This document shows, in pieces, positions 11,721 through 22,696 of a DNA stretch of 64,000 nt (positions are counted from its first letter, which is position 1; each line of letters opens with the position of its first letter). The stretch spans positions 302,760 to 366,759 of the forward strand of contig ONZQ02000020.1 in assembly GCA_900312665.1 (NCBI GenBank), written 5' to 3'. Source of the stretch: Cephalotrichum gorgonifer. Its lineage: Eukaryota > Ascomycota > Sordariomycetes > Microascales > Microascaceae. The notes beneath the pieces were generated by a model that was not told where the DNA came from, did no database searches, and worked only from the letters and a program-made list of their open reading frames with translations. Both the position numbers and the translations under genes were made by a program.

Positions 11721-12531
11721 ATGAGGCTCAATAACATCCTCACCATCGCCGCCCTGTCGGCATCGGCTTCCGTCGCCGCGCCTTCCGCGAGGCTTGAGGC
11801 TCGCCAGTCGTCCACGAGCAACGACCTCGAGAACGGAGACCCCTCCAACTGCCCCAGCGCCATCCTCATCTTCGCCAGAGGCTCCACGGAGATTGGCAAC
11901 ATGGTACGCCGCCACGATATCCAACTCTAGCAACCCGTTTGGGATGGAAAATCTGACCTAATAAACATAGGGACTCACCGTCGGCCCTGCCCTCGCTGGT
12001 GGTCTGAAGGACTCCTTTGGTGACACATGGATCCAGGGTGTTGGTGGTCCGTATACCGCCGACCTTATCCCTAACAGCCTTCCCCTGGGGACTAACCAGA
12101 GGTCCATCGACGAGGCCATCCGCCTCTTTGAGCTTGCTCACACTAAGTGCCCCAACTCTGCCATTGTAACGGGCGGTTACAGGTATATTCTGCGGCCTTC
12201 CACCCACCCCATATCCATCCCTTCTCCCGAAATGGATCTAACGAGACACTACTATAGCCAAGGTTCCGCCGTCGTAGGGAACGCCCTCACCCAGATGAGT
12301 GCCGAGGTACAAGCTCAGGTAGCCGGCGCCGTGGTTTTCGGGTACACCAAGAACCTGCAGAACAGGGGAGTCATTATTGACTACCCCAAGGAGAAGACCA
12401 AGGTCTTCTGCAACACGGGAGATCTTGTCTGCACCGGGTCTCTGGTTATCACGGCTGCTCACCTTCTTTACAACAGCGATGCCAGGGGCGAGGCCGCTCA
12501 GTTCCTTGCGACGCGCATTTCCGCTGCATAA
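11721..12531 (+). CDS. Secreted cutinase (CE5 family)
   Basis: Three exons, 11721-11903, 11971-12182 and 12258-12531, give 222 aa, the usual cutinase length. Signal peptide MRLNNILTIAALSASASVAA, then a short propeptide ending near the EAR-Q site. The serine hydrolase triad is complete: Ser132 in GYSQG (its codon is split by the second intron), Asp187 in CNTGDLVC, and His200 in AAHLLY. Cysteines at CPSAIL, CPNS, CNTGD and LVC fit the two conserved disulfides. The RGSTEIGNM segment supplies the oxyanion-hole region. It hydrolyses ester bonds of plant cutin or similar polyesters outside the cell. The neighbours are not functionally linked in an obvious way. Confidence 0.95.
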
Positions 12532-13761
12532 GCGGACTAGATTTACACCGGAACTAGTCATGAGGGTTATGACGAGAGAACATTTCGCTGGACGAAAGGA
12601 AGATGGGTGTATTAAGTGGGTGCAGGGTGTCGCTCTAGTTGACCGTGTATGTGATACCAGGGGGTCACTTTGCCGTTGGGGACCACTTATCAATTTAACT
12701 ACCTACATACCAATAAAGACGTCTGAATATCTTTTCATCTGATAATCGGTAGAAAGGAATCACCATGGCATGATTTCACCTCACAGAGACACAACGGCCT
12801 GGATTACGGCGCCGGCGCCAAGGGGGTAGGTGAGGATAGTGAACCCTGCCGCGAAAAAGATGAAGTATGGTCGTTGTGAGTATAGAGATAGCCACTGATA
12901 GAGGTACAAGGCTTCGTGTTAAAGTTCGTCAGTTGTCTGGCCCACAGCTCCTAGAAAGATCCAGAGCTACACCAAGACATATTACAGCCGAGCAGGAATA
13001 CTTGCTACACATTCCGAAGCCCCTGTTAACTGAGAGCCTGCGATCGAAGTTCCTGTTGCAGGTATGTATTCTGTAATAATCACTCCCGAAATTAAGAGTT
13101 GTTTGGTAGCCACCGCAGCATCCAACCTCTCGTCGGGCGGGCGAGGACGCTGAAGTATGTTGAACACAAAGGCGACTATCTGTGCAGCTAATTCGTGTAC
13201 TGTATTTATGTCCACTGTTTAGCTTCCAGGGAAATTACGACACGGATGTATCGCAAACGAGCCGACAGGCTAATATCAGTCTCGGGTAGTACAGACTTTT
13301 TTCCATTTGCGAACATGCCATTGATCGTGTGACTAAATAGCCAACAGTTCACACCAGGAACCGGACGGCCCAGAGCCATATCATGCGGTGGGCAGTGCGA
13401 AACAGATCGCCTAGCAACATTGTCCCCCCGGCGCCTTGGCAAGGGAGCCGAGTTCCATTCCAAAATATGCCTTATGTGCCAGACCCAGAGAGAAGCCTGT
13501 AACTGCGGGCCGACAGAAACGTTTAATTATTCAGCCCCGGGCCAGTGTGACTTCGGGTTTTCTTTCATCGTCCCGTCTCCTTTTTCCTACAGCGAATACT
13601 TCCCCCACTCGCACAATCTACCATCATACTTATGCCACACCAGCAAATGTTGCCAGCCGAGTCCTTTGGCAATTTGCTAAACTGTGCCCTCCTCGAAACG
13701 GAACCAAGTACCTCGAAATAAGCCGAAGCACTAGATTCCCCGGTCCTGAGGGGAAATCAAA
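12532..13761. other. Intergenic spacer with a possible gene fragment
   Basis: Apart from the hydrophobic minus-strand fragment listed separately, the frames here look random. Confidence 0.4.
12781..12911 (-). pseudogene. Possible orphan C-terminal exon of a membrane protein
   Basis: About 43 minus-strand codons read as a tyrosine-rich juxtamembrane piece (SLYSQRPYF) followed by a hydrophobic helix (AAGFTILTYPLGAGAVIQA) and a stop. A stop codon lies just upstream in the same frame, and a possible acceptor (CACGAAG) precedes the open part. No matching upstream exon could be found. It may be a decayed gene remnant or chance. Confidence 0.2.
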
Positions 13762-14742
13762 ATGCCCTTTTACTGGTTCCAGTTGCATCAGGCATGGAGA
13801 GCCCTGATCCTCCTAGTCGTTTTCGCCGGCACTACGCATGCAGATCCAGAGGACTATGTCACGCCCTTGAAGGCAAAGGTGGAGCTCGATCTCGTGTTCC
13901 CAACTCCAAACGAGACCTACAAGCGCATCTTTCCCTTCCCGATTGTCTTCGCCTTCCAGGGGATGAAGCAGGCATGGCCTCATCGCGTCGCGATGGACTG
14001 GGAGGTCCGAGCCGAGGGCGAGGAACAGGATGATTTGTGGAGGTCGGGCGGCAGTTTCCCTCTGGGGTTACCTAGGGAGGAGAGAGGGGACACTGGCTCG
14101 GTGGTTGGGACTGAAGGTCAATCCCCTGGCGATCTGGATACCGTCTTCTACACCGTGGGCGCCCGCAACGTGCGCAACTCCACGGCAACCACATTTACCA
14201 TCCTTTACTGGTTATATTACTACGAGAACTGTAGCATTGCTGAAGAGTGGAGTCCAAGGCTTTTCGAGGGCGGAGTGGCCGAATACAAAGTAACTGGGTC
14301 TCTTAGCTTCATGATCGACGACGAGACGGGACTCGATCCTACTGCTGTGGGCCTACCAGACGATACATGCGCGATGGGCCTCGCGACTATACAGATGAAG
14401 GCCTTTGTGGGCGCTGATATTTCATCCGCAGTCAGAGCATCGTGTCCAATTCTTGACGACGAAGACCTCAGCCCGGAGCCATCTCCTTGCGGGGTAACGC
14501 CCCCGGCTAACCTTCAATCCTCGGTACGAAGCCTCATGCTGCGGACGGCTAGATGCACAACTGGGTCTTGGCCGGCCGAAACGCTTGTTGCGCTGTGCGA
14601 CCATGATATGACAGCAGCACCTGAGGATAGGGACGGTGACGAGTCAGGGGGGAGTGTGACAGGCTTTACTCTTTCCGCGGCTGTAATAGGGGGCGTGGTG
14701 GGATTGGCGAGTGTGTGGGCAGTATGGGTAGGATTCTCGTAG
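13762..14742 (+). CDS. Secreted DUF7136-type protein, probably GPI-anchored
   Basis: Single exon, 326 aa. Signal peptide at about residues 1-27, ending THA. The mature N-terminus has the LDLVFPTPNETY and FPIVFAFQ segments characteristic of the fungal DUF7136 domain, followed by a tryptophan-rich beta region with NCS/NST glycosylation sites and several cysteines. The C-terminus has an acidic linker (DRDGDESGGS) and a terminal hydrophobic stretch of about 23 residues ending GFS, the pattern of a GPI-attachment signal. The function of DUF7136 is not known. Such proteins sit on the surface of many filamentous ascomycetes. The start is the only ATG that gives a signal peptide. Confidence 0.85.
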   Translation: MPFYWFQLHQAWRALILLVVFAGTTHADPEDYVTPLKAKVELDLVFPTPNETYKRIFPFPIVFAFQGMKQAWPHRVAMDWEVRAEGEEQDDLWRSGGSFPLGLPREERGDTGSVVGTEGQSPGDLDTVFYTVGARNVRNSTATTFTILYWLYYYENCSIAEEWSPRLFEGGVAEYKVTGSLSFMIDDETGLDPTAVGLPDDTCAMGLATIQMKAFVGADISSAVRASCPILDDEDLSPEPSPCGVTPPANLQSSVRSLMLRTARCTTGSWPAETLVALCDHDMTAAPEDRDGDESGGSVTGFTLSAAVIGGVVGLASVWAVWVGFS

Positions 14743-15443
14743 GGGGAATCAGTCGGTGAACACTCTCCGTTCGGGTGGGCTGCGCGACACCTATGTGATA
14801 GTGTTGTGTGACTCCTACATAAGTACGTCGATATAATTTTTGATTGATGACTCGTAAAGCTCATTTCGTTTATGAAAATGGAATCCATCGCCCACAATAC
14901 CTTCTCGCCCTCCACTCTGCCTGTGAATCCAACGTGTCTGCCTGCAATCATGTGGGCTACTATCAGGCCTCTCTTATAAGCGAGATACGCGCCGCTTCAA
15001 CCTTATCACAGCCGAATAGCCGTGTATCCATAGTAATACCCAGGTATTACCAGACTGTCGGGCCCTCGAAATTAGTGCTGTACCTTTAGCGGCATCTCGA
15101 GCGAATGAGTGAACAGCGTCCAGGATTTCCAACTATGGATAAGTTGATTACCTCTAGGCTCCAGTCCACCTCTACTGCCATTAGCCGGATCTCCTCGTTC
15201 CCAACCTACTCGCTCAATAACATCTGGTGCGCAGGTGACGTTACGATCAAGTACTCATCCTCTGACATTTAGGCAGCAAGTCAAAGATCTCATCGCGCGC
15301 ATTTCGTGGTATACCGCGACGGATGGGAGGCAAGGATCTATAAAATAATCATATCCCATGAGCGAATTAGCCCTATGTTGGCTTCAATGTAGTTTTTATT
15401 CCCGATATCTTTCACCTGTCAACAGTTTTAGCCTAACGACAAC
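14743..15443. other. Intergenic
   Basis: Nothing recognisable was seen. It holds the promoter of the LysM gene. Confidence 0.5.
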
Positions 15444-16402
15444 ATGCCAACTCCACCCACAATGTGTGGCCTTCACTCATTCACTCTATTTTCCCTTTTC
15501 TACCTCGGGGCCGTAGTGTCCGGTGTTAGTCTAGGGCGCAAAGTAACACCCGCTCGAAGCCTGCACAAAGCACGCGGCGAGGAGCCGGCGTTTCCCCACG
15601 ACTCAGATACCCCGGAGAACTGTATCTTCTGGTATGACCATGAAGGCGCCTTTGACTGCGATGCAGTCACAGTTGAATTCTCTACTTCGGCAGAAGACCT
15701 CTTGATCTGGGTAAGATGAGATGGATCCTCGACTGAAATTTAGTCCTTGCTTGGCGGTTGCTACGTTGATATCTATCCGCTAATACTATCCCTTTCTCTT
15801 CTACCCAGAACCCATCCCTGGATTCATCCTGTGAGCTACAATTGGAACACTCCTATTGCGTCAAAGCCCCGACGAAGGCAGCCACGTCCCCGGACCCAAC
15901 GCCTTCAAACCCCACGTCGTCTCCCATTCCAGTGGAAGAACCCACTACCCCAGTCCAGCCTGGCACCGGAATCGAGACCCCGCAACCGATACAGCCGGGA
16001 ATGGTGGAAAACTGCGATGCCTTCTACCTTGTCCAGCCAGGTGACTCGTGCTACATCGTGGCCTCCGAAAACGGGATCACCGTTCCTGAACTTCACTCGT
16101 GGAATCTATTGCTTGGAACTGATTGTGAAGGCATGTGGGCCGACTATTACATCTGTGTTTCCGTCATAGGCCATGAGGACAAACCACCCACTGGCATCGA
16201 GACCCCGACACCGATCCAGCCGGGGATGGTGAGCAACTGCGACGAGTTTCACTACGTCGTAGAGGGTGATGTTTGCTACAGTATTGCTTTGGAGTACAAC
16301 ATCACTACTGCTCAATTTTTGGAGTTTAACCCCAAGGTCGGTGGAGCAGGTTGTACGGGGCTCTGGGCCAACGTTTATGTCTGTGTGGGAGTTGTCGATT
16401 AA
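15444..16402 (+). CDS. Secreted LysM-domain protein (candidate chitin-binding effector)
   Basis: Two exons, 15444-15710 and 15809-16402, give 286 aa. Signal peptide within the first 26 residues; a start at the second ATG (15462) would also work. Three LysM-like modules are seen. The first is divergent (about 60-106, CIFWYDHEG...YCV) and is split by the intron. The second (158-205) and third (233-281) are well preserved, with YxVxxGDxCYxIA and xxNPxxxxxCxxLWxxxYVCV-type patterns. The last two modules share the duplicated leader TGIETPxPIQPGM. A proline/threonine-rich linker lies at 108-150. LysM modules bind chitin oligomers. Secreted fungal forms often shield hyphae from chitin-triggered plant defence, but that role is inferred here. 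There is no chitinase or membrane domain. Confidence 0.88.
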
Positions 16403-17290
16403 ATATTGAGCATATAGCTTGGTCGCTAGATCCTCTATTACCATGGGTAAATAAACATAGGTCCAGAACCCACGGATATTATTACATGGCGCCAGTATAC
16501 CTTATAATGACCAAAATGGTGAAAACAATGTCGATTGGGGGTTTTCATTAACTAACCCATTCAGCGGCGTTAGGCCCAGATATAAAGTATGTGGGTCCTC
16601 GTAGAGCTGACCCGGAAGCAACTTCGGAAACCGTGCTAGTGCTGTAAACATTTCTACTACCGATAAGATCGGGGTGATCGACATAGAAGACCGAAGTGAC
16701 TGCCGTAGCCCCCTTGATATGAGATAGCGAGCTTGGCCTATGGGAGAAGCCGTCGGCCGCGAGCGAGACAGATGCTGCCTCAAGAGAAGCGATGGAAGCA
16801 TTGCGCGAAGAACTTCCTGGCACGGCCGTGAAGAAGCCCTGTTGCCAAGGGGCTCAGTGTTATTTGGTAGCTGAGAACTTGTTCGCTCAGATTTTCATGT
16901 TTGGCGAGTTCAAAGCTGGTGGCGTCGGCCAGCGTCAGATACTCGAGTCCTTGGATAGAGCCATTGCTCGCCAGAAGGAGTCAATCTCTCAAGTTTGCTA
17001 GCCGGCACAGTCCTAACAAACACAGCGCTTCCCAGAAGAAAGTATCGTGCTTCTCGACCAATTTGATCATCCCGTGGCTGTCGTTCCAAAAATGGGTTGG
17101 TGTCTTTTCCTACACATACGAATCAGTCCTGGGAAGGAGGCTCACAAAGAAATTGCCGCTTTGTTTTGTGTCTGGGAATTGAATTGATTCCATCTTCTCA
17201 GACAATTTTAAACGGTAGCAAACTAATGCGGATGCTCAGATGTGGCATGTTTCATCGTTATGCAATAGACAGAAAGGGCGCAAAAATAAT
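16403..17290. other. Intergenic spacer
   Basis: Both strands hold short frames (for example 16548-16823 minus and 16792-17001 plus) with some protein-like composition, but no family could be recognised and no splice model joins them. Confidence 0.4.
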
Positions 17291-17380
17291 GATTCGACCC
17301 GGGTTCGAACCGGAGACCTCTTGCGACCTGACATCTTTCGGATGTGAGGCAAGCGTGATAACCAACTACACCATCGAACC
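17291..17380 (-). tRNA. tRNA-Val(CAC) with a 17-nt intron
   Basis: The minus strand folds as a full cloverleaf. The acceptor stem is GGTTCGA paired with TCGAATC (one G-U). The D arm is GTG/CAC, the anticodon stem CTTGC/GCAAG, and the T arm TCCGG-TTCGAAC-CCGGG. The loop CTCACAC gives anticodon CAC (positions 17346-17344). A 17-nt intron (17342-17326) follows the base after the anticodon, the canonical eukaryotic nuclear position. Variable loop AGGTC. Confidence 0.95.
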
Positions 17381-17679
17381 AATGCTTATGAATATTTCGG
17401 GGGTTTGAGGTATCCATCAAGCTTGCATGTCCACGGGGGTACTTAATAGAAGAGACGCGCTTATTGCGCATAGAAGGGCGCCTGGGTCCGATAATGCATG
17501 AGGATTAAATTGGCTCCCATACGACCAGCGTGTGCGCTTTCTGTGGGTACGGCCTTATCCGGATATTCTTGAGCGGGGGAAGAACCTCCCAAGGTTTGGG
17601 AAACAACTAGTCTTGAACTTCTTCTCGTTTCAATGCATTACTAGGCTGGTATTTTGGGTAGCCTCTCATGGCACTGGGC

Positions 17680-18925
17680 TTACACCAGCCAGTTTCCCTG
17701 CTCATCTTCCCATCCGGCATCAACCTTGCTCCATCCCTGCATGACCATCTTCCCATCCATCTCCAGCCACAGTCTCTTGATATCATCAGAGATCCGGTAC
17801 TTCGAGATAGTAAGATGTACATTATTGATCTTATCCATCTCCTCCTCCGTCAATGTCACCAGCTTGATGTTCTCCTCGATGCGCGACGTGGAGCTGCTCT
17901 TGGGTATAACCGTGATGCCACGCTGGACTGCCCACGATAGCGATACGACACCGGCAGAGACGCCATGAGCTTTGCCAATACCAACAAAGAGCTCGTTCTT
18001 GAGGCCTTGGTTGACTTCCCCGGGGCGCGAGCCACCTAGTGTGCTAAGAACATAGGGATATTAGCTCTCAACATATACTAACCCATAGGGAAGTTGGCAG
18101 GCATCGAGAAGGTATGAGACTAAGAATTGCAGCCCTCGCGGTAGGATGTGCGGCAGGCAAGGTGGGGTATGGCAGCCTACCTCCAGCTCATAACATGAAT
18201 ACCCTTGGATTCGCAGTAGGGTACGAGCTTCAAGTTTGGGTTGAATGCATGCAACTCAACCTGGTTAACGGCAGGGACGATAGTTGCAGCTGCGAGGAGC
18301 TCGTCAAGCGTCTTCTGGGTGAAGTTGCTAACGCCGATGGCCCTACACTTCTCGCCAACAAGCTTCTCCATCTTCTTCCAGGTTTCGACAATAGTAGGGC
18401 TCTCGTGGGGACGTAGCGGCTTGCGCTCCGGATCAGGAGTTGTGGCCCAGGGCCAATGCATGAGGAAGATGTCGATATACCCGACATCGAGTTCTCTAAG
18501 GGAGATGCGAAGCGCTTCGGCAGGATCGTGGTGCCACTCGCCCCAGAATTTAGTAACGACTGTAATCTCGGAACGGGGGATGCCGCTGTTACGGATAGCT
18601 CGGCCCACAGTAGACTCGACGTGATAGGCCTGGGCCGTATCGATGAGGCGGTATCCGCTCTTGAGGGCGTGGATGATGGAGTTTTCGAGGGCCGCGTCGT
18701 CATCGGTCCCGGGGGCCCCTAGATACAAGTGTGTGAGCGTTGGCGGCCTTCCTCTTACGTGTGGATAGAGAGGACATGAGGTCTTTACCTTGCCAGGTTC
18801 CGAGGCCGACGGCCGGGATTGATTGGCCTAGTTTAATAATAATGAGTTGGCGGGTTCTATCTTGCAGGGTAGGTTGAAGACATGCCGTTGTTCAGCTTGA
18901 ATGTTTTAGTACACACGTCTACCAT
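17680..18925 (-). CDS. Aldo-keto reductase (NADPH-dependent), with a GC-AG first intron
   Basis: Four exons on the minus strand: 18925-18886, 18827-18789, 18718-18181 and 18043-17680, giving 326 aa. The product is a TIM-barrel aldo-keto reductase of the AKR1-5 type with the full catalytic tetrad: Asp53 and Tyr58 in IDTAQAYH, Lys83 in VVTKFW, His114 in LMHWPW. The NADPH-site segment IPKSSSTSRIEENI is present near the C-terminus. The N-terminal strand is TFKLNNGQSIPAVGLGTWQ, rebuilt across intron 1. That intron begins GCATGT rather than GTATGT and ends CTAG; no GT donor restores this motif. The substrate is probably a small aldehyde or ketone. It lies downstream of the tRNA with no linked pathway genes. 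Confidence 0.88.
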
Positions 18926-21276
18926 GGTTGCGGAATGGTCTCGACAGGGCGACTAAGGTTGTGAGGGGATAACTGGACCGAATGAGGATTTGGGTTGGAT
19001 TTGTAACCTCCGTACAGCGGGGAAGAAGCTCTCTCTATACATAAAATTGATGACATATTAGAATAAATCATGTGGCGTGTCTCCTTAGGCGGTGGTGGCT
19101 GCGTCATTTCTTCCAGGCCAGAGACCGAGCTAGTGTGGGGGGGGAGAGGAGGTTTCAAGTTTAGTGAAATTCCATTCCCAACTCCGACCCCCACCATCAA
19201 TGCCCCCACAATCAATCGATCGATGACCACCATCAAGAGATAATATGTCTCTAGAGGCCCACTAACCGTATGAATCCCTACGGTATTTAGAACCCTCTTG
19301 TGAAGAAGGGGAAGGTACGGAGGTCCTAAGCTGTTATGACCCCCACCGCCGGAACTCGGCTTCTTGCCCCTCAAAATGCGCGATCGGGTCGGCTCGCATC
19401 AAAAATCGCCAACCAATGGTAAGGCCGACTATTCGGAGTTAGCTCGGCCCATTCTGAGCCGAATAGGTCTGGCAGTGGAACGGCGTGCCGGAATTGAAGC
19501 GCGGAGCAGGTATTATCACGTGGGAAACCATTGGTACGTGGGGGGTTGGTGGAGCACACTGCGGAGATATCGGGACGACTGGGTTCCTCCTGCTGGCACC
19601 CGCTACCCTTCTCTTTGTATCTCGAGTCATCACGAGTGAATAAACTGTCCTCTATGGGCGCTCTATCAAAGGGAGAGAAGGGGGGAGAGGGCGGGGGCAA
19701 GGACGCCTCCCACATGAAGCCTGTAGGTCATCTCCGCCCCCATCATCGCCATTTATAGGAGTCATCATACGAAGTCGAGCTTGTGTACATGATCAGGGCA
19801 AGCCCGTTCATATGTGTGTAGCCCATCTGTAGTCATAGGTCATTCTGAGGACGATATTCAGGAATGGAAGAGTTTGATATGACAGTCGGTGATGAGGGCT
19901 GGGCAGTTAAAGGACATATATACCTCCTAACAGAGGCTGTCTTATCGATTTAGCATCGAGCCTCAAATCGCGGAGAGTCCATTTATAGAATATGGGCACG
20001 GAACATGTGTTTAGCTAGGACGTCAAGATTGTAACATCCTGTGTTGAGAGGCTGAGACGACTCCAGCACCGAAGCATTGGAATACTGCCGGCTACGCGAT
20101 ACCCAAGAGCACCATCTGCTATTCAACTTGGCTGCACTATGGCTTCGATACCACAGGGGCTGGGCTGCCGACCCTGGGCCAGCCCCTAGAAAAGGAGTGA
20201 TTGTCATCCTTATCAAGGGTGGGGGCAGTAAGACAGCTATTGGGCAGGACTTCTAGCATTTCACGCTTGTCTCATAGAGATGGGTGATATTGGCATGGTG
20301 AGGCTAGAGTTTGCCAGACAAATAAGCTTGAAAAATGGCTCGTCCTAACTCAGGGGCGCAGTTGAAACAGGATTTCAGCATGAGTATGGTAAGAGAGTGT
20401 GCATAAACTTTAGGATCGTGCTTTTGGGCGCACGGCAGCCGAGGTCCATTGAAATTTATGGCTCTGGCATGCATGATATTGTATATGCTGTTCAGCTGGG
20501 ATCGGAGAGGCTGTCCGTCCTGGTTATGTATGTGCTGTTCAGAGTGTAGCTAGCAGCAGGCCCCGATGGCGAGTGAAGTGGAGCATTTTGCGATTGACAG
20601 GACACCTCTCTTTCAACGGCATTATACGGGGTAAACGGCTGGGTACAGTACGAGAAATGCAATGTGAGAAAGAAATTTCGTAAAGCCTAAGATTCAATCA
20701 TAATACTTCGATACTCATTCAGAATGGTACAGATTTAGGATCAAAACACAAAAGCAGGAGCTTGCCGTCAAAGATGTAAAACTGCGCCCGGGGTCATAAC
20801 TAGAGCGTCCATTGACCAGAGAAGCCGCCCAAGGAACCCCTCAAGTGAATTTGTAATATCTTGATTACTATAACGACCCACATCACAACCTTTGCAAATA
20901 TGGGCGCAGATTGGCGAAACCATCGAACGACACCTGCCCCGCATATGCATAGAGCGAAAACAGGCTAACCGAAGTTAGTTTTGCACATTATTCAGCAAGT
21001 TGGAGATCGCTTCAAGCCAAGAAAACCTCGATTCATAACCAAAACCCACTTCCCACTTGCGCTAGGTGGGGTACGGGCAAAAACTCTTTAAACTTGATTG
21101 CAAATCAATGTTGTTCCAAGGCATACTTGTAGACTATATAAGATATGTTGACGCCCACCGGGATACATACGTCACTGTGAAATTAGAATATATGCATACC
21201 TAGTCCAAGTTTGTGCTACTTCTTCAGTTTACCCAACAAAGTCCTACCCCTGGCAGAGCGACACTACTTTCCTATC
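18926..21276. other. Intergenic spacer
   Basis: About 2.35 kb. The purine-rich stretch near 19139-19150 and the frame at 19371-19715 are low-complexity. No gene, tRNA or transposon signature was recognised. Confidence 0.45.
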
Positions 21277-22696
21277 ATGTCGCCTCGAAGCACCCAGCGT
21301 ACGCGGACACATGACCGTCTCCCGGTCATCGCCAGGACTGCGGCATCTTCCGCGGACCAGCAATCGAACGGCCCGGCATGTATCCACGTCGCGCCGGCGA
21401 AGGGAGTTCCTTTCTGGGCCCCTGAGCAGGATCCGCCCGCCGGTACGGGACTGAAGGGTCCCAACGGGCCGCTTCCCAAGCTATTTACGCCGCTTAAGAT
21501 TCGGGGTATTCAGATGCCCAACCGTATCTGGCTTAGCCCCATGTGCCAGTACAGCGCTCACGAGGGATTCCAAACCCCGTGGCACGAAACTCATTACGGT
21601 GGCATCTCTCAGCGCGGGGTAAGTGTCTTTATTAAAGTTAGCACGATCGTTTGCCGCCTGGATACTGACTTCGATATAGCCCGGACTCGTTATGCTTGAG
21701 GCTACCGCTGTTCAGGCTAGAGGTCGTATCACCCCTGAGGACTCCGGCATCTGGCTAGACGCCCATATCAACGGCCTGCGAAAGCATGTGGAGTTCGCGC
21801 ATAGCCAAAATGCACTGATCGCCATCCAAATCGCACACGCGGGCCGCAAAGCGTCCACTGTCGCGCCCTGGCTCAGCAGTGCCGCCGTCGCCGAAAAGGA
21901 GGCTGGCGGGTGGCCTGACGACGTGTTGGGTCCCACGGATGAGCCCTTTGGCGAGGGATATCCCACCCCGCGCGCCATGACTCTGGCAGACATCGAGGAG
22001 GTCAAGAAGGACTTCGTTGCCGGTGTTGCACGTGCGGTTCATGCTGGGTTCGACGTCATCGAGCTTCACTTTGCGCATGGATACCTTGTATCCAGCTTCT
22101 TGTCGCCCGCGGTGAACAAGAGGACCGACAAGTACGGCGGCAGTTTCGAGAACCGGGTTAGGTTGGCGCTGGAGTTGGTCGAGGGGGTTCGTTCCGTCAT
22201 GCCTGAGTCCATGCCGCTCTTTGTGCGGATCAGCGCCACTGACTGGCTCGATGCGAACCCTGAGTATGTCGGCGAGACATGGACTGTCGAGCAGAGCATC
22301 AAGCTTGCGCATTTGTTTGCGGAGCGCGGCGTGGACGTCCTCGATGTTTCGAGCGGGGGGATCCATGCGGGCCAGAAGGTAACGGGTGGCCCTGGATATC
22401 AGGCTAAGTTCGCCAAGGCGATCAAGAAGGCTGTTGGAGACAAGTTACTCGTCAGCGCAGTTGGGAGCATCAAGGACGGCGTGCTTGCCCAGGACATCAT
22501 TTCTGGGGGCAAGGATGAGGATGACACCCCTATTGACCTTATTGCCGCCGGTCGGATGTTCCTGAAGAACCCTGGCTTGGTGTGGGCCTGGGCTGATGAC
22601 TTGGGGACCTCGATCCAGGTCGCGCACCAAATTGGGTGGGGGTTCGGGGGTAGAGCTGCGGCGAAGAAGGAGTCGACCAAGATTAACATTCCCTAG
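21277..22696 (+). CDS. Old Yellow Enzyme-type NADPH:flavin oxidoreductase (YqjM-like)
   Basis: Two exons, 21277-21618 and 21680-22696, give 452 aa. It is an FMN enzyme that reduces activated C=C bonds. Motifs: LSPMCQYSA with Cys90 at the place of the redox-tuning Cys of YqjM; THYGG; RGRITPEDSGIW; IAHAGRK; the substrate-binding His pair His244/His247 in LHFAHGY; and SPAVNKRTDKYGGSFENRVR. Cys90 and the His pair place it in the thermophilic-like (class III) group rather than classical yeast OYE. The first 65 residues form a non-conserved extension with no clear targeting signal. A start 66 bp upstream (21211) is in frame but adds nothing conserved. The intron has a GTAAGT donor and an ATAG acceptor. 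Confidence 0.92.
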
